From Candidatus Fibrimonadales bacterium (GTDB taxonomy: Bacteria > Fibrobacterota > Fibrobacteria > Fibrobacterales > Fibrobacteraceae), in contig WRMM01000003.1 of assembly GCA_009777135.1 (NCBI GenBank), forward strand, positions 1 through 21,179: a stretch of 21,179 nt of DNA. Direction: 5' to 3'. Positions within the stretch are counted from its first letter, which is position 1, and the number at the start of each line of letters is the position of its first letter. The position numbers and the translations under genes are program-made. Positions 1-8,223 of this stretch are shown piece after piece. The notes beneath the pieces were generated by a model that saw nothing but the letters and a program-made list of their open reading frames with translations, ran no database searches and was not told the DNA's origin.

Positions 1-107
1 ATCAGTTCAGGCTGGAAAATGATGCTCTTGGAGAGAGCCTTGCAAAGGCTCGAGAGCGTGCAAACCGAGTTAAAACGGTCCTTTCTTCCATTATAAACAA
101 GGAGTAA
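1..107 (+). CDS. C-terminal end of a coiled-coil protein (5' truncated)
   Basis: An open frame enters from the left edge (first complete codon at base 3) and stops with TAA at 105-107. The visible 34 residues are strongly charged and helical (for example RLENDALGESLAKARERAN) with regularly spaced leucines, ending SSIINKE. This is typical of a coiled coil, such as small cell-division or septum-associated proteins, but too little remains to name a family. The asd ribosome binding site (AAGGAGT) overlaps its stop codon, so the two genes are probably co-transcribed. The competing frame 1 reading is less protein-like. The start lies outside the window. Confidence 0.55.
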   Translation, partial: QFRLENDALGESLAKARERANRVKTVLSSIINKE

Positions 108-111
108 AAAT

Positions 112-1134
112 ATGAAGAATGTAGCAATAGTAGGCGCAACTGGCGCAGTGGGGCAAGAACTGCTAGGTCTTTTGGCGGAGCGCAATTTCCCTCTAAAGTC
201 ATTGAGATTATTGGCTTCGTCCAGAAGCGCAGGCAAAAAAATAAAATTTAAAGGCGAAGATATAACTGTGCAGGAACTTCGCCACGATTCCTTTGAAGGC
301 ATAGACTTGGTTTTGTCTTCTGCAGGCGGTTCTCTTTCAAAAGAATATATGCCCTCTGCAGTTAAAGCCGGTGCTGTGGTTGTTGATAACACATCTTATT
401 TCCGCATGAACCCCGATGTTCCGCTTGTGGTTCCAGAAGTAAACCCGCAAGACATTAAAAAGCACAAGGGCATTATAGCCAATCCAAATTGCAGCACAAT
501 AATAATGCTTTTGCCGCTATACCCCTTATACAAAGCTTTTGGCGTTGAGAGAATTCATGCTTGCACATATCAAGCTGCAAGCGGCGCAGGCGCAACGGCT
601 ATGGAAGAGCTTCGCTTAGAAAGCCTTGCCCTTGCAAATGGAAAAACTTTTCAGCGCAGCGTTATTCCTCATCAATACGCATTTAATTTGTTTCCGCACA
701 ACTCCCCTTACAACGATGGCAGTCCGGAAAAAGCGTCTTCTTTTGCGCCAACCGGTTATTGCGAAGAGGAATGGAAAATGGTTGCAGAAACCCATAAAAT
801 TTTTGGCGACAGCAATTTGCGCGTAAATGCCACCTGTGTTCGAGTTCCTATTTTGAGAGCGCATTCCGAGGCCTTGAACATAAGGCTTTCCAAAAAGGCA
901 AGCGTTGCAGAAATCTACGATGTTCTTCGCAATGCCCCTGGCGTTGAAGTTATGGAAGAGCCATCTAAAAATCGCTGGCCCATGCCCATAGACGCAACAG
1001 GCAAAGACCCTATACTAGTAGGCAGAGTTCGCATAGACCAATCGCAAGAAAACGCTTTTGATATATGGGTAGTAGGCGATCAAATTCGCAAAGGCGCCGC
1101 CTTGAACGCAATACAGATAGCGGAACTCATTTAA
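112..1134 (+). CDS. asd: Aspartate-semialdehyde dehydrogenase
   Basis: This enzyme reduces beta-aspartyl phosphate to aspartate semialdehyde with NADPH, the branch point leading to lysine/diaminopimelate, threonine and methionine. The 340-residue length is normal for the family. The N-terminal Rossmann motif is GATGAVG (residues 8-14). The catalytic cysteine is Cys127 in NPNCSTI, followed by the substrate loop QAASGAGATAMEEL. The acid-base histidine is His251 in RVPILRAHSE. The start ATG has a clear AAGGAG site a few bases upstream that overlaps the stop of the preceding gene. Diaminopimelate supply fits its position near alanine racemase, since both feed peptidoglycan synthesis. I see no lysine-riboswitch-like leader because the upstream space is only four bases. 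The call is secure. Confidence 0.97.
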   Translation: MKNVAIVGATGAVGQELLGLLAERNFPLKSLRLLASSRSAGKKIKFKGEDITVQELRHDSFEGIDLVLSSAGGSLSKEYMPSAVKAGAVVVDNTSYFRMNPDVPLVVPEVNPQDIKKHKGIIANPNCSTIIMLLPLYPLYKAFGVERIHACTYQAASGAGATAMEELRLESLALANGKTFQRSVIPHQYAFNLFPHNSPYNDGSPEKASSFAPTGYCEEEWKMVAETHKIFGDSNLRVNATCVRVPILRAHSEALNIRLSKKASVAEIYDVLRNAPGVEVMEEPSKNRWPMPIDATGKDPILVGRVRIDQSQENAFDIWVVGDQIRKGAALNAIQIAELI

Positions 1135-1159
1135 AGAATGTAGATTTGCATATTTAATG

Positions 1160-1180
1160 GAGAATTGAGAATTGAGAACT
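1160..1180 (+). repeat. Three GAGAATT-type heptamers between asd and the next gene
   Basis: Two exact GAGAATT units and one GAGAACT follow each other directly. Read on the other strand the unit is AATTCTC, which differs by one base from a rotation of the CTCAACT unit found downstream (1263-1292, 1861-1895, 1945-1979). This array therefore belongs to the same repeat family in the opposite orientation. It lies in the non-coding gap after asd, where its in-frame TGA codons would do no harm. Confidence 0.8.
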
Positions 1181-1191
1181 AAGAATAAAGA

Positions 1192-1512
1192 ATGCAATCC
1201 GATAGTCAAGAAATCGTTATACAAGTTTTTGACAGAAAAGAAAAAGGAATTTGTGTTGAGCATCAACTCTCAACTCAAACCTCAACTCAAACCAAGAGTT
1301 TTGCTATGTTATTCTCCGTAGTCCTAGGTCTCGCTCTCTTTGCAATTGCTTGCTATCTTGTGCTTTTGTTTTTTCAAGTGTACAGGGTTGAAAAGAAAAT
1401 ATCGGATTTAATCCAGATGGTTGAGATCCATTTGCTCAACAGATATGGGCATAATCCAAACAGGAATGTGCGCTTTGTTGATGTGAAAAAAGTAATGTCA
1501 GAGGAAGAATAA
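1192..1512 (+). CDS. Small single-pass membrane protein of unknown function
   Basis: I do not recognise the family. The reading frame codes for up to 106 residues: a polar N-terminus, one strongly hydrophobic helix (about residues 39-63, MLFSVVLGLALF onward), and a basic/acidic cytoplasmic-looking tail ending KKVMSEEE. The N-terminal 38 residues are suspicious, because part of them (STQTSTQTK) is encoded by two copies of a 12-base repeat, CTCAACTCAAAC (1269-1292), related to the local heptamers. An internal ATG at 1306, with AAGAG seven bases upstream, would give a 68-residue protein that starts directly with the membrane helix. It may be the true start. The stop codon abuts the ATG of alr and a GAGGAAG site for alr lies inside its 3' end, so translation of the two is probably coupled. 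Confidence 0.6.
   Translation: MQSDSQEIVIQVFDRKEKGICVEHQLSTQTSTQTKSFAMLFSVVLGLALFAIACYLVLLFFQVYRVEKKISDLIQMVEIHLLNRYGHNPNRNVRFVDVKKVMSEEE
1263..1292 (+). repeat. Degenerate CTCAACT / CTCAACTCAAAC repeat tract
   Basis: The tract reads as a partial heptamer (TCAACT), then two exact copies of the 12-mer CTCAACTCAAAC. It is related to the CTCAACT arrays inside alr and lies inside the first third of the small membrane-protein reading frame. With the oppositely oriented array at 1160-1180 it could form an imperfect stem in RNA, but the pairing has several mismatches. Confidence 0.7.
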
Positions 1513-2787
<1,275 letters not shown>

Positions 2788-2803
2788 GACTATTAATAAT
2801 TTT

Positions 2804-2810
2804 GAGGAAA
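2804..2810 (+). promoter_or_regulatory. Ribosome binding site deciding the start at 2820
   Basis: GAGGAAA lies 9-11 bases before ATG 2820. A TTG at 2802 is in the same frame and would add six residues, but it would overlap this site and has no site of its own. The ATG is therefore preferred. Confidence 0.6.
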
Positions 2811-2819
2811 AGCGTTCTT

Positions 2820-4415
2820 ATGTTGATAAGAAGAATTTTGCTGTTGGCGTTTTTTTGCGGCTATTTGCATGCACAGGAAGAAATTCCCATGCAGGATTCT
2901 GTTCCTTCGCCTCTGATTATAGACCCTGTTCCAGAGGCTGCAGTTGCTCCGGAACCTATTCCTGTTTCATTAGACTCAATACCTCAAGGTTTTAGCGCAC
3001 AAATACAGAGAAATCAGCCTCCTCCTCCAGCTGAAGAGCCTCCCCCTCCGCCTCCAGAACCCAAAGTTGCTTTGCCGCCTCCGTCTCCTCCGCCTCCGCC
3101 AGTTAAAGCGCCTCTTTACAGGTTTTACGAGGATTATTTGGATAGCGTAGTGATTTTTGCAAGAAATGTTTTGCCGGGCAAACAAAATTTTGAAACCAAA
3201 AAAGCATTGATTAACGAAGAAAAGCCTGCACCCAAGGGTGAATACGAAAAACAATCCGATTATGACAAGCGCATTGCCGGTTTTGACGGCGAAAAGCAGA
3301 AAAAAATACGTGCTTTGGAAAAGGAATACGCTGCGGATGAAAAAAGCAGGATGGAAAAACTCAGGGCTGCGGTGAATTACAAGCCCGATCTTCAGCCGGA
3401 ATGGGCAGGGATACTGAAACAAGATACCACGGCAGAAGGGTACGAAGAGAGAATAGCTAAACTTGCGGGCAAAATTTCCTTTATGGGAACAAAAACTGCC
3501 AATGTGGAAGAAATTTTGACGAATTTGGGATTGCTTGGCAAAAAAGATTTGGAAACTCTGAACAGAAAGAACCGTATTTATATGGCTCGTTTGGATAGGG
3601 CGCGTGAGCTTATGCGTGATTATATTCTTCAAGAGCAGGCAAAGGTATTATCTACGGAAAGAACAAAGTTTGATATGGCGCTTGGCGCTTATGACCCTGA
3701 GAAGGAGCAGTTTCAGGTTAATATGAATGATATTAATTCTAAAACAGTGCCTTTTGATTATGTGGGTTTTATCAAAATTTCTCCGAGCGCAGCTCAAGAA
3801 ATAAACCGCAGAACTGATGATTTTTTGGGCAGCGTGGATTATATAAATTATCCTTTTATTGTTAATGGTGAAAAACTGTTCCCGGGCACAAAGAAAGCGG
3901 ATATTTATTACAAAGACAAAGCGGTTCCGAGCACCGGTGTTTTTAGGAATGTTGCAAGTTTTGAGAATGCGGAAGGTTACATTGAATGGGCTATGCGCGC
4001 AGATTCTCTGATTAGCGGCAAAGTTAAGCCAAGAAAATTGGATTCTTTATATGCAATGAAGCGAGAACTGCCAAAGGCAGCAAAGCAGGCAAAAGCAGCT
4101 CCGGCTGGAACTTGGTGGGAGAGGAACAAAAACATTGTGAGAGGTTCTCTTTTTGTGCTTGCGGCAGCGGGTACAGGCGTTGCTGTTTGGCAAAACATTG
4201 AGGCTGATAACAAGGTAAAAAAAATGAATGAAAATGATTGGTATAATAAAACTGCGCAAGCTATTGTAGATAAAGATAAAGATGCCTACAATAGGTATTC
4301 AAAAGAATATGATGATGCTGTGAAGAAAGTTCGTTCTCATGAGGATATGAGAAATGGCTTTTATATAGGTGCGGGTGTATTTGGTTTTACTGGAATTTTG
4401 AGTTTGGCTTTTTAG
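2820..4415 (+). CDS. Exported proline-rich protein with C-terminal membrane hairpin, unknown function
   Basis: I do not recognise a named family. From ATG 2820 the protein has 531 residues. Residues 1-18 form a signal peptide (two arginines, LLLAFFCG core, cleavage likely after HA). Residues 67-98 are a proline-rich tract with runs of four to six prolines, suited to spanning or extending in the periplasm. A long charged helical region follows, including EYEKQSDYDKRIAGF, a motif reminiscent of FET/YxxR-type stretches in envelope proteins. Two hydrophobic helices lie near the end (about 438-456 and 512-531), separated by a charged amphipathic helix. This suggests a C-terminal membrane hairpin. 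It follows alr by 32 bases and precedes a lipoprotein gene by eight, consistent with an envelope operon. A structural or TonB/TolA-like bridging role is possible but unproven. Confidence 0.85.
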   Translation: MLIRRILLLAFFCGYLHAQEEIPMQDSVPSPLIIDPVPEAAVAPEPIPVSLDSIPQGFSAQIQRNQPPPPAEEPPPPPPEPKVALPPPSPPPPPVKAPLYRFYEDYLDSVVIFARNVLPGKQNFETKKALINEEKPAPKGEYEKQSDYDKRIAGFDGEKQKKIRALEKEYAADEKSRMEKLRAAVNYKPDLQPEWAGILKQDTTAEGYEERIAKLAGKISFMGTKTANVEEILTNLGLLGKKDLETLNRKNRIYMARLDRARELMRDYILQEQAKVLSTERTKFDMALGAYDPEKEQFQVNMNDINSKTVPFDYVGFIKISPSAAQEINRRTDDFLGSVDYINYPFIVNGEKLFPGTKKADIYYKDKAVPSTGVFRNVASFENAEGYIEWAMRADSLISGKVKPRKLDSLYAMKRELPKAAKQAKAAPAGTWWERNKNIVRGSLFVLAAAGTGVAVWQNIEADNKVKKMNENDWYNKTAQAIVDKDKDAYNRYSKEYDDAVKKVRSHEDMRNGFYIGAGVFGFTGILSLAF

Positions 4416-4423
4416 GGGTTAAT

Positions 4424-5941
4424 ATGAAGAAATCTTTGTTCTTGCTTTTTTTGTTTGCAGTTTTGTTCTTTGCCTGTTCCGACAGTGATTTGAACATAAA
4501 AGAACCGGAAACACGCTCAAATGTTTTCTGTTTTGTAGAATCTCAAAGCCAATGCTATGAGGTTAGCGTGGATATTTGCGCTTCTTTGGGAGGCTTGGGA
4601 AACTCTTCGCTTGAAAGCTGCGAACTTTCCAAAAACTCCAGTTCATCTTTAGTTTCTAGTTCTTCTACCCCTTCCAGCTCTTCTTCTGGAACTTTTTGCA
4701 AGTTAGAGGCTTCTTGCGAAGGTCCATGGCCTTTTGACCTTTGCCTTGCAGCAGAAGGGCAATCTGCAACAACTTGCGATGAAGATCCCGATCCCGATTC
4801 TTTTTTCTGCAAGATAAATGATTATTGCGTATCTGTGCCCAATACACATAATGAAGCTTGCTTTACGGTAGGCGGTGGAATAGTAGAATCTTGCTCAGAA
4901 ATTGGCGATTCAAGTTCTTCTGTTGCGGATGATGGATCAAGCTCTTCTATTGCTGATGATGGTTCAAGTTCATCGGTAGCTACGTCAAGTTCTTCATCGG
5001 TAACTCCGAGCAGTTCTTCTGTATATGTACCACCGCCATCGGGAGAAACATACGTAACGGGTGGAAGTTTTGAGTTCAGAAATTTTGATTATAACGAATA
5101 TGGTAACAAGATTTATTATTTGAGAACTGCTATATATGCTTCTGCCTCTGAGCCTCCGTATGGAACCAGTCAGCTTTGGCATTCACTTTCGGCATCTCTT
5201 AGCTGCGGTTCAATCACAATTGAAGTAGATGGAGGCGGGCCCGGCTTTTCCATACCATTTGGAAGCGGCGCAACCGGTCAAAGACCTACGGCTGTTGGGC
5301 CAATTATTGCGTATGCTGTGGCAACTTGCGATGGAAAAAAAGTTATGTTAGCTTCCACAGAAGCCTTAATAACAGAGAATGATTATATTCCAAGTCCACC
5401 ACCAATGGACGACCCTCATTTTGTTTGTTCTATACCGCCATACATTGGAAAAGACGAACCACTTGGGAATTTTGTTTCATTAATAATGGACCCTAGAGAT
5501 AATGTCGAACGCTGCGGCCCAATTGTTTTTGATGCTTCAATACCATCAACCGGAACGCACAATTTAAGCATAACAGCAAGCGTTGAATGCGATGGTATTC
5601 CTTCTATTATTCAAGAAGAATGTTCTAGAGATGACGTAATTGTATCAGATTATTACGAAAAATACACTACAATTAATGAATCGAAACGTCTTGATGCTAC
5701 TCTTGGCGAAACAACAACGATTGAAGTTTCTGAAGTTATTACACTTTTTGGCTGCGGAGACACCGACCCTCCTTATGATATCAAATTTAATAATGGAGAT
5801 TGGATAAAGAATACTCTTGCGGATATGGAGAGTCATCAGATATATTGGGTAAAGGCTGCTATTCCTGCTAACGTTGCAAATGACGGTAACCGTTTTCTAT
5901 TAGAAACAAATCAAGGAGGCTTACGATGCGAAGCAGAATAA
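4424..5941 (+). CDS. Large lipoprotein with three four-cysteine modules and poly-serine linkers
   Basis: The N-terminus is a lipoprotein signal peptide with lipobox FFAC (lipidated Cys18). Three similar four-cysteine modules follow at residues 35-66, 91-118 and 128-157. Each starts FCK or FCF, has two central cysteines and ends with a glycine and then S/T-C (for example GGGIVESC). They are separated by serine-rich linkers (SSSSLVSSSS; SSSSVADDGSSSS), a hallmark of Fibrobacter cell-surface proteins. The remaining roughly 300 residues have scattered cysteines and a beta-rich look, but I cannot assign a family. The next gene, which overlaps its end by 16 bases, encodes a fourth copy of the same module. 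The location is outer or periplasmic membrane surface and the function is unknown; adhesion or extracellular binding would fit the linkers. Confidence 0.88.
   Translation: MKKSLFLLFLFAVLFFACSDSDLNIKEPETRSNVFCFVESQSQCYEVSVDICASLGGLGNSSLESCELSKNSSSSLVSSSSTPSSSSSGTFCKLEASCEGPWPFDLCLAAEGQSATTCDEDPDPDSFFCKINDYCVSVPNTHNEACFTVGGGIVESCSEIGDSSSSVADDGSSSSIADDGSSSSVATSSSSSVTPSSSSVYVPPPSGETYVTGGSFEFRNFDYNEYGNKIYYLRTAIYASASEPPYGTSQLWHSLSASLSCGSITIEVDGGGPGFSIPFGSGATGQRPTAVGPIIAYAVATCDGKKVMLASTEALITENDYIPSPPPMDDPHFVCSIPPYIGKDEPLGNFVSLIMDPRDNVERCGPIVFDASIPSTGTHNLSITASVECDGIPSIIQEECSRDDVIVSDYYEKYTTINESKRLDATLGETTTIEVSEVITLFGCGDTDPPYDIKFNNGDWIKNTLADMESHQIYWVKAAIPANVANDGNRFLLETNQGGLRCEAE
4906..5021 (+). repeat. 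Serine-linker coding repeats
   Basis: Imperfect 27-base units of the type GATGATGG(A/T)TCAAG(C/T)TC(T/A)TC followed by a short tail encode the DDGSSSS(I/V)A linker. Serine codons are mixed (TCA, AGC, AGT, TCT, TCG), which argues for selection on the peptide rather than simple DNA slippage. Confidence 0.6.
5913..5919 (+). promoter_or_regulatory. Strong ribosome binding site for the 68-residue lipoprotein
   Basis: AAGGAGG lies six bases before ATG 5926, inside the 3' end of the upstream lipoprotein gene. Its strength supports the small downstream gene as real and translated on its own. Confidence 0.8.
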
Positions 5942-6132
5942 AACTTTTCATTGTAACAGTAGCTATTTTGCTGGCAGGTTGCAGCAGCGACTTGCCGGAT
6001 ACTCCTAAGTATGAATTTTGTAAATTCACTATAGCTGAACAAACTATTTGCGAAAGCTTTCGCTCATCGCCAGACATAAAAAAACTCTGCGATGATTATA
6101 ATGGCGAAACTGTAAATAGCTGCGAGGAGTAA
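5926..6132 (+). CDS. Small four-cysteine lipoprotein
   Basis: A 68-residue protein with a textbook lipoprotein signal (LLAGC, lipidated Cys19). After a short linker, almost the whole mature part (residues 31-66) is one four-cysteine module: FCK, Cys42, Cys55 and a final NSC. It matches the modules of the preceding 505-residue lipoprotein in order and in the ten-residue spacing of the last pair. It overlaps that gene by 16 bases and has a strong AAGGAGG site. It is probably a stand-alone version of the repeat, perhaps acting with the larger protein. The family is not named to my knowledge. Confidence 0.85.
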   Translation: MRSRIKLFIVTVAILLAGCSSDLPDTPKYEFCKFTIAEQTICESFRSSPDIKKLCDDYNGETVNSCEE

Positions 6133-6136
6133 AATC

Positions 6137-6153
6137 TTAACCAAAATGTAACA
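6137..6153 (+). promoter_or_regulatory. Possible PhoP/PhoB box upstream of pstS
   Basis: TTAACC-AAAAT-GTAACA is a pair of TTAACA-like half-sites with an 11-base period, the geometry known for PhoP boxes. A TAATAAT-like -10 (6172-6178) follows, and between them sits a small dyad, AATGC-TGT-GCATT (6157-6169). The pst operon and its own PhoB-like regulator lie directly downstream, which makes phosphate control likely, but the half-sites are imperfect. Confidence 0.35.
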
Positions 6154-6221
6154 AAAATGCTGTGCATTCTTTAATAATGGAATTTTAACTTTACACTCAA
6201 GTTCAACTAAGGAGAACAAGT

Positions 6222-7031
6222 ATGAAAAAAATTCTGTTCACAGCAATGCTAGCAGCAGCTTCAGTATTGACAGCCCAGACAATCAAAGGTTCAGATACGG
6301 TTTTACCGTTTTCTCAACGTGCAGCCGAAGCTTTTATGAAGGCAGATAAAAATGCCAAAGTAACAGTTACCGGTGGTGGCAGTGGCGTGGGGATTTCCGC
6401 TTTGATAGATGGAACCACGGACATTGCTCAGTCTTCTCGCAAAATCAAATTTGACGAGAGAAAAAAAGTCGAAGACAAAGGCGGCAATGTAAAAGAAGTA
6501 GTAGTTGCTTATGATGCCTTGGCGGTTATTATACACCCCAACAACAAGGCAGAAAAGCTAACTCGCGAGCAATTGGAAGGCATTTTCACCGGCCAAATCA
6601 AAAACTGGAGCGAAGTTGGCGGAGCTAATTTGCCAATCGTTGCATATTCCAGAGAAACATCCTCAGGCACTTATGAGTTTTTCAAAGAAGAAGTGCTGAA
6701 TAAGAAAGATTATATGTCTGGAATTTTGAGCATGCCCGCTACCGGAGCAATAGTTCAGTCAATCAGCCAAACACCGGGCGCCATAGGTTACATTGGGTTA
6801 GCTTACATTGACAAAAGAGTCAAAGCTGTTCAAATTTCCTACGATGCAGGCAAAACTTTTGTGACTCCTTCCATCAAAACAGCAAAAGACGAAACCTACC
6901 CCGTTGTGCGCCCTCTCATATACTACTATGATACAAATAAAGAAAGCACAGTTAAATCCTTTATAGATTTCACTTTTTCTGACGCAGGTCAAAAGATTGT
7001 AAGCGATCTTGGATATATAACGGTAAAATAA
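6222..7031 (+). CDS. pstS: Phosphate-binding protein PstS
   Basis: This is the periplasmic phosphate receptor of the high-affinity Pst ABC transporter. A signal peptide covers residues 1-18 (LAAASVLTA-Q). Phosphate-binding loops typical of PstS follow: GSDTV (23-27), TGGGSGVG (50-57), TDIAQSSR (66-73) and SRETSSGT (143-150), the last matching the R...SGT binding loop of E. coli PstS. The length of 269 residues is at the short end for the family, which fits a compact PstS. Translation starts at ATG 6222 behind TAAGGAGA. It is the first gene of a tightly packed operon with pstC eight bases downstream. The final part (SFIDFTFSDAGQKIVSDLGY) is the standard PstS C-terminus. Confidence 0.96.
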   Translation: MKKILFTAMLAAASVLTAQTIKGSDTVLPFSQRAAEAFMKADKNAKVTVTGGGSGVGISALIDGTTDIAQSSRKIKFDERKKVEDKGGNVKEVVVAYDALAVIIHPNNKAEKLTREQLEGIFTGQIKNWSEVGGANLPIVAYSRETSSGTYEFFKEEVLNKKDYMSGILSMPATGAIVQSISQTPGAIGYIGLAYIDKRVKAVQISYDAGKTFVTPSIKTAKDETYPVVRPLIYYYDTNKESTVKSFIDFTFSDAGQKIVSDLGYITVK

Positions 7032-7038
7032 TATCAAT

Positions 7039-8223
7039 ATGAAAAAAATCATTGAAAAAGCGATAGAAAAAATCTTTGCTTTTAGCGGGATGGTAACTAC
7101 GGTTACCATCTTGCTTATAATTGCCTTTTTATTCAAAGAAGGCGCTGGGTTGTTCAATAGCCCTGTTGTAGAGAAAGGCTATGTTTTGTGCGTTAATGCA
7201 AATAATCCTGTTGAGCATATAAGCTCTGCCGATATTAAAAAAATTTTTAATTCCGTGATAGAAGACTGGTCAGAAGTAACCAGCGGATTTGATGAAAAAA
7301 TAGAATTATTTTATGATGAAAAAATATTGAATAACTATGGCAAAGATGAATGGCGCGCAAAAATAGGCGAAAAAATTGCAAGCACGCCAGGAATAATAGC
7401 TTTGGTCCATGACTATGAAAAATCTTTGCCAAAGAATTTTGAGGGCGTGAAAATACTGGAAGAAAATACAATACTCCCAAAAGATTTTTTCCTTGGCTTT
7501 GAATGGCTCCCCACATCAAAGCCCGCGCCGCAGTTTGGCGTGATGCCGCTTATACTTGGAACGCTGCTGGTTAGCTTTGTTGCAATTCTGCTTGCCACGC
7601 CACTTGGAATAGGAGTTGCAATATATCTTTCCGAACTAGCGCAAAGCAGGGTGCGCGATATTTTGAAACCAACCATAGAATTGCTCGCTGGAATACCATC
7701 TGTTGTTTATGGATTTTTTGGCTTGGTTGTTTTGGTTCCCATAATACAAAAAACTTTTAATTTGAATGTTGGCGAAACTGCCCTTACCGGCAGCATTATA
7801 CTTGCCATCATGGCATTGCCCACAATAATAACCGTTGCAGAAGACGCAATGCGCAGCACGCCGCGAGCCATGCGAGAAGCAAGCCTTGCTTTGGGCGCTA
7901 CTCACTGGCAAACAATTTATAAAGTGGTAATTCCATACGCTGCTTCTGGAATATCCGCTGCGGTTGTTTTGGGAATAGGGCGCGCTATTGGAGAAACAAT
8001 GGTGGCATTGATGGTAACTGGAAACGCAGCAAGGCTGCCAAAATTGTTTGAGCCTGTGCGAACCATTCCTGCAACCATAGCTGCCGAACTCGGTGAAGCT
8101 CCTGGCGGAGGCGTGCATTATCAAGCGCTTTTTGTGCTGGGCTGCGCATTATTTTTGATTACTATGGCAATAAGCATTACGGCAGAACTGATTTCCAAAA
8201 GGCAGCATAACAAGGGGTTATAA
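7039..8223 (+). CDS. pstC: Phosphate ABC transporter permease PstC with PstS-like loop insertion
   Basis: This is an inner-membrane permease subunit. From about residue 150 it is ordinary PstC: PAPQFGVMPLILGTLLVS, several membrane helices, and the coupling (EAA) loop EASLALGATHWQTIYKVVIP followed by GRAIGETMVAL. The unusual part is the periplasmic loop between helix 1 (about 15-33) and FFLGFEWLP. Residues 47-140 resemble the middle of PstS: VLCVNANNPVEHISSADIKK and KIFNSVIEDWSEV correspond to the PstS stretches VIIHPNNKAEKLTREQLEG and GIFTGQIKNWSEV, and STPGIIALV corresponds to QTPGAIGYI. The SGT phosphate loop is absent. The 394 residues compare with about 320 in E. coli. Its stop overlaps the pstA ATG by one base. 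Confidence 0.95.
   Translation: MKKIIEKAIEKIFAFSGMVTTVTILLIIAFLFKEGAGLFNSPVVEKGYVLCVNANNPVEHISSADIKKIFNSVIEDWSEVTSGFDEKIELFYDEKILNNYGKDEWRAKIGEKIASTPGIIALVHDYEKSLPKNFEGVKILEENTILPKDFFLGFEWLPTSKPAPQFGVMPLILGTLLVSFVAILLATPLGIGVAIYLSELAQSRVRDILKPTIELLAGIPSVVYGFFGLVVLVPIIQKTFNLNVGETALTGSIILAIMALPTIITVAEDAMRSTPRAMREASLALGATHWQTIYKVVIPYAASGISAAVVLGIGRAIGETMVALMVTGNAARLPKLFEPVRTIPATIAAELGEAPGGGVHYQALFVLGCALFLITMAISITAELISKRQHNKGL

Noticed and set aside
60..111. Lysine riboswitch before asd
   Set aside because: Only four bases separate the previous reading frame from asd, so there is no room for the roughly 170-base aptamer.
2802..2819. TTG start six codons upstream for the proline-rich protein
   Set aside because: It would consume the only good ribosome binding site (GAGGAAA), whereas ATG 2820 gives a better-formed signal peptide.
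2976..3632. 218-codon open frame on the minus strand
   Set aside because: It lies wholly antisense to the proline-rich exported protein. Its arginine-rich composition is simply the complement of the proline codons, and it has no ribosome site or family resemblance.
7636..8124. 162-codon open frame on the minus strand
   Set aside because: Antisense shadow of the well-conserved PstC permease domain, with low-complexity residue composition.
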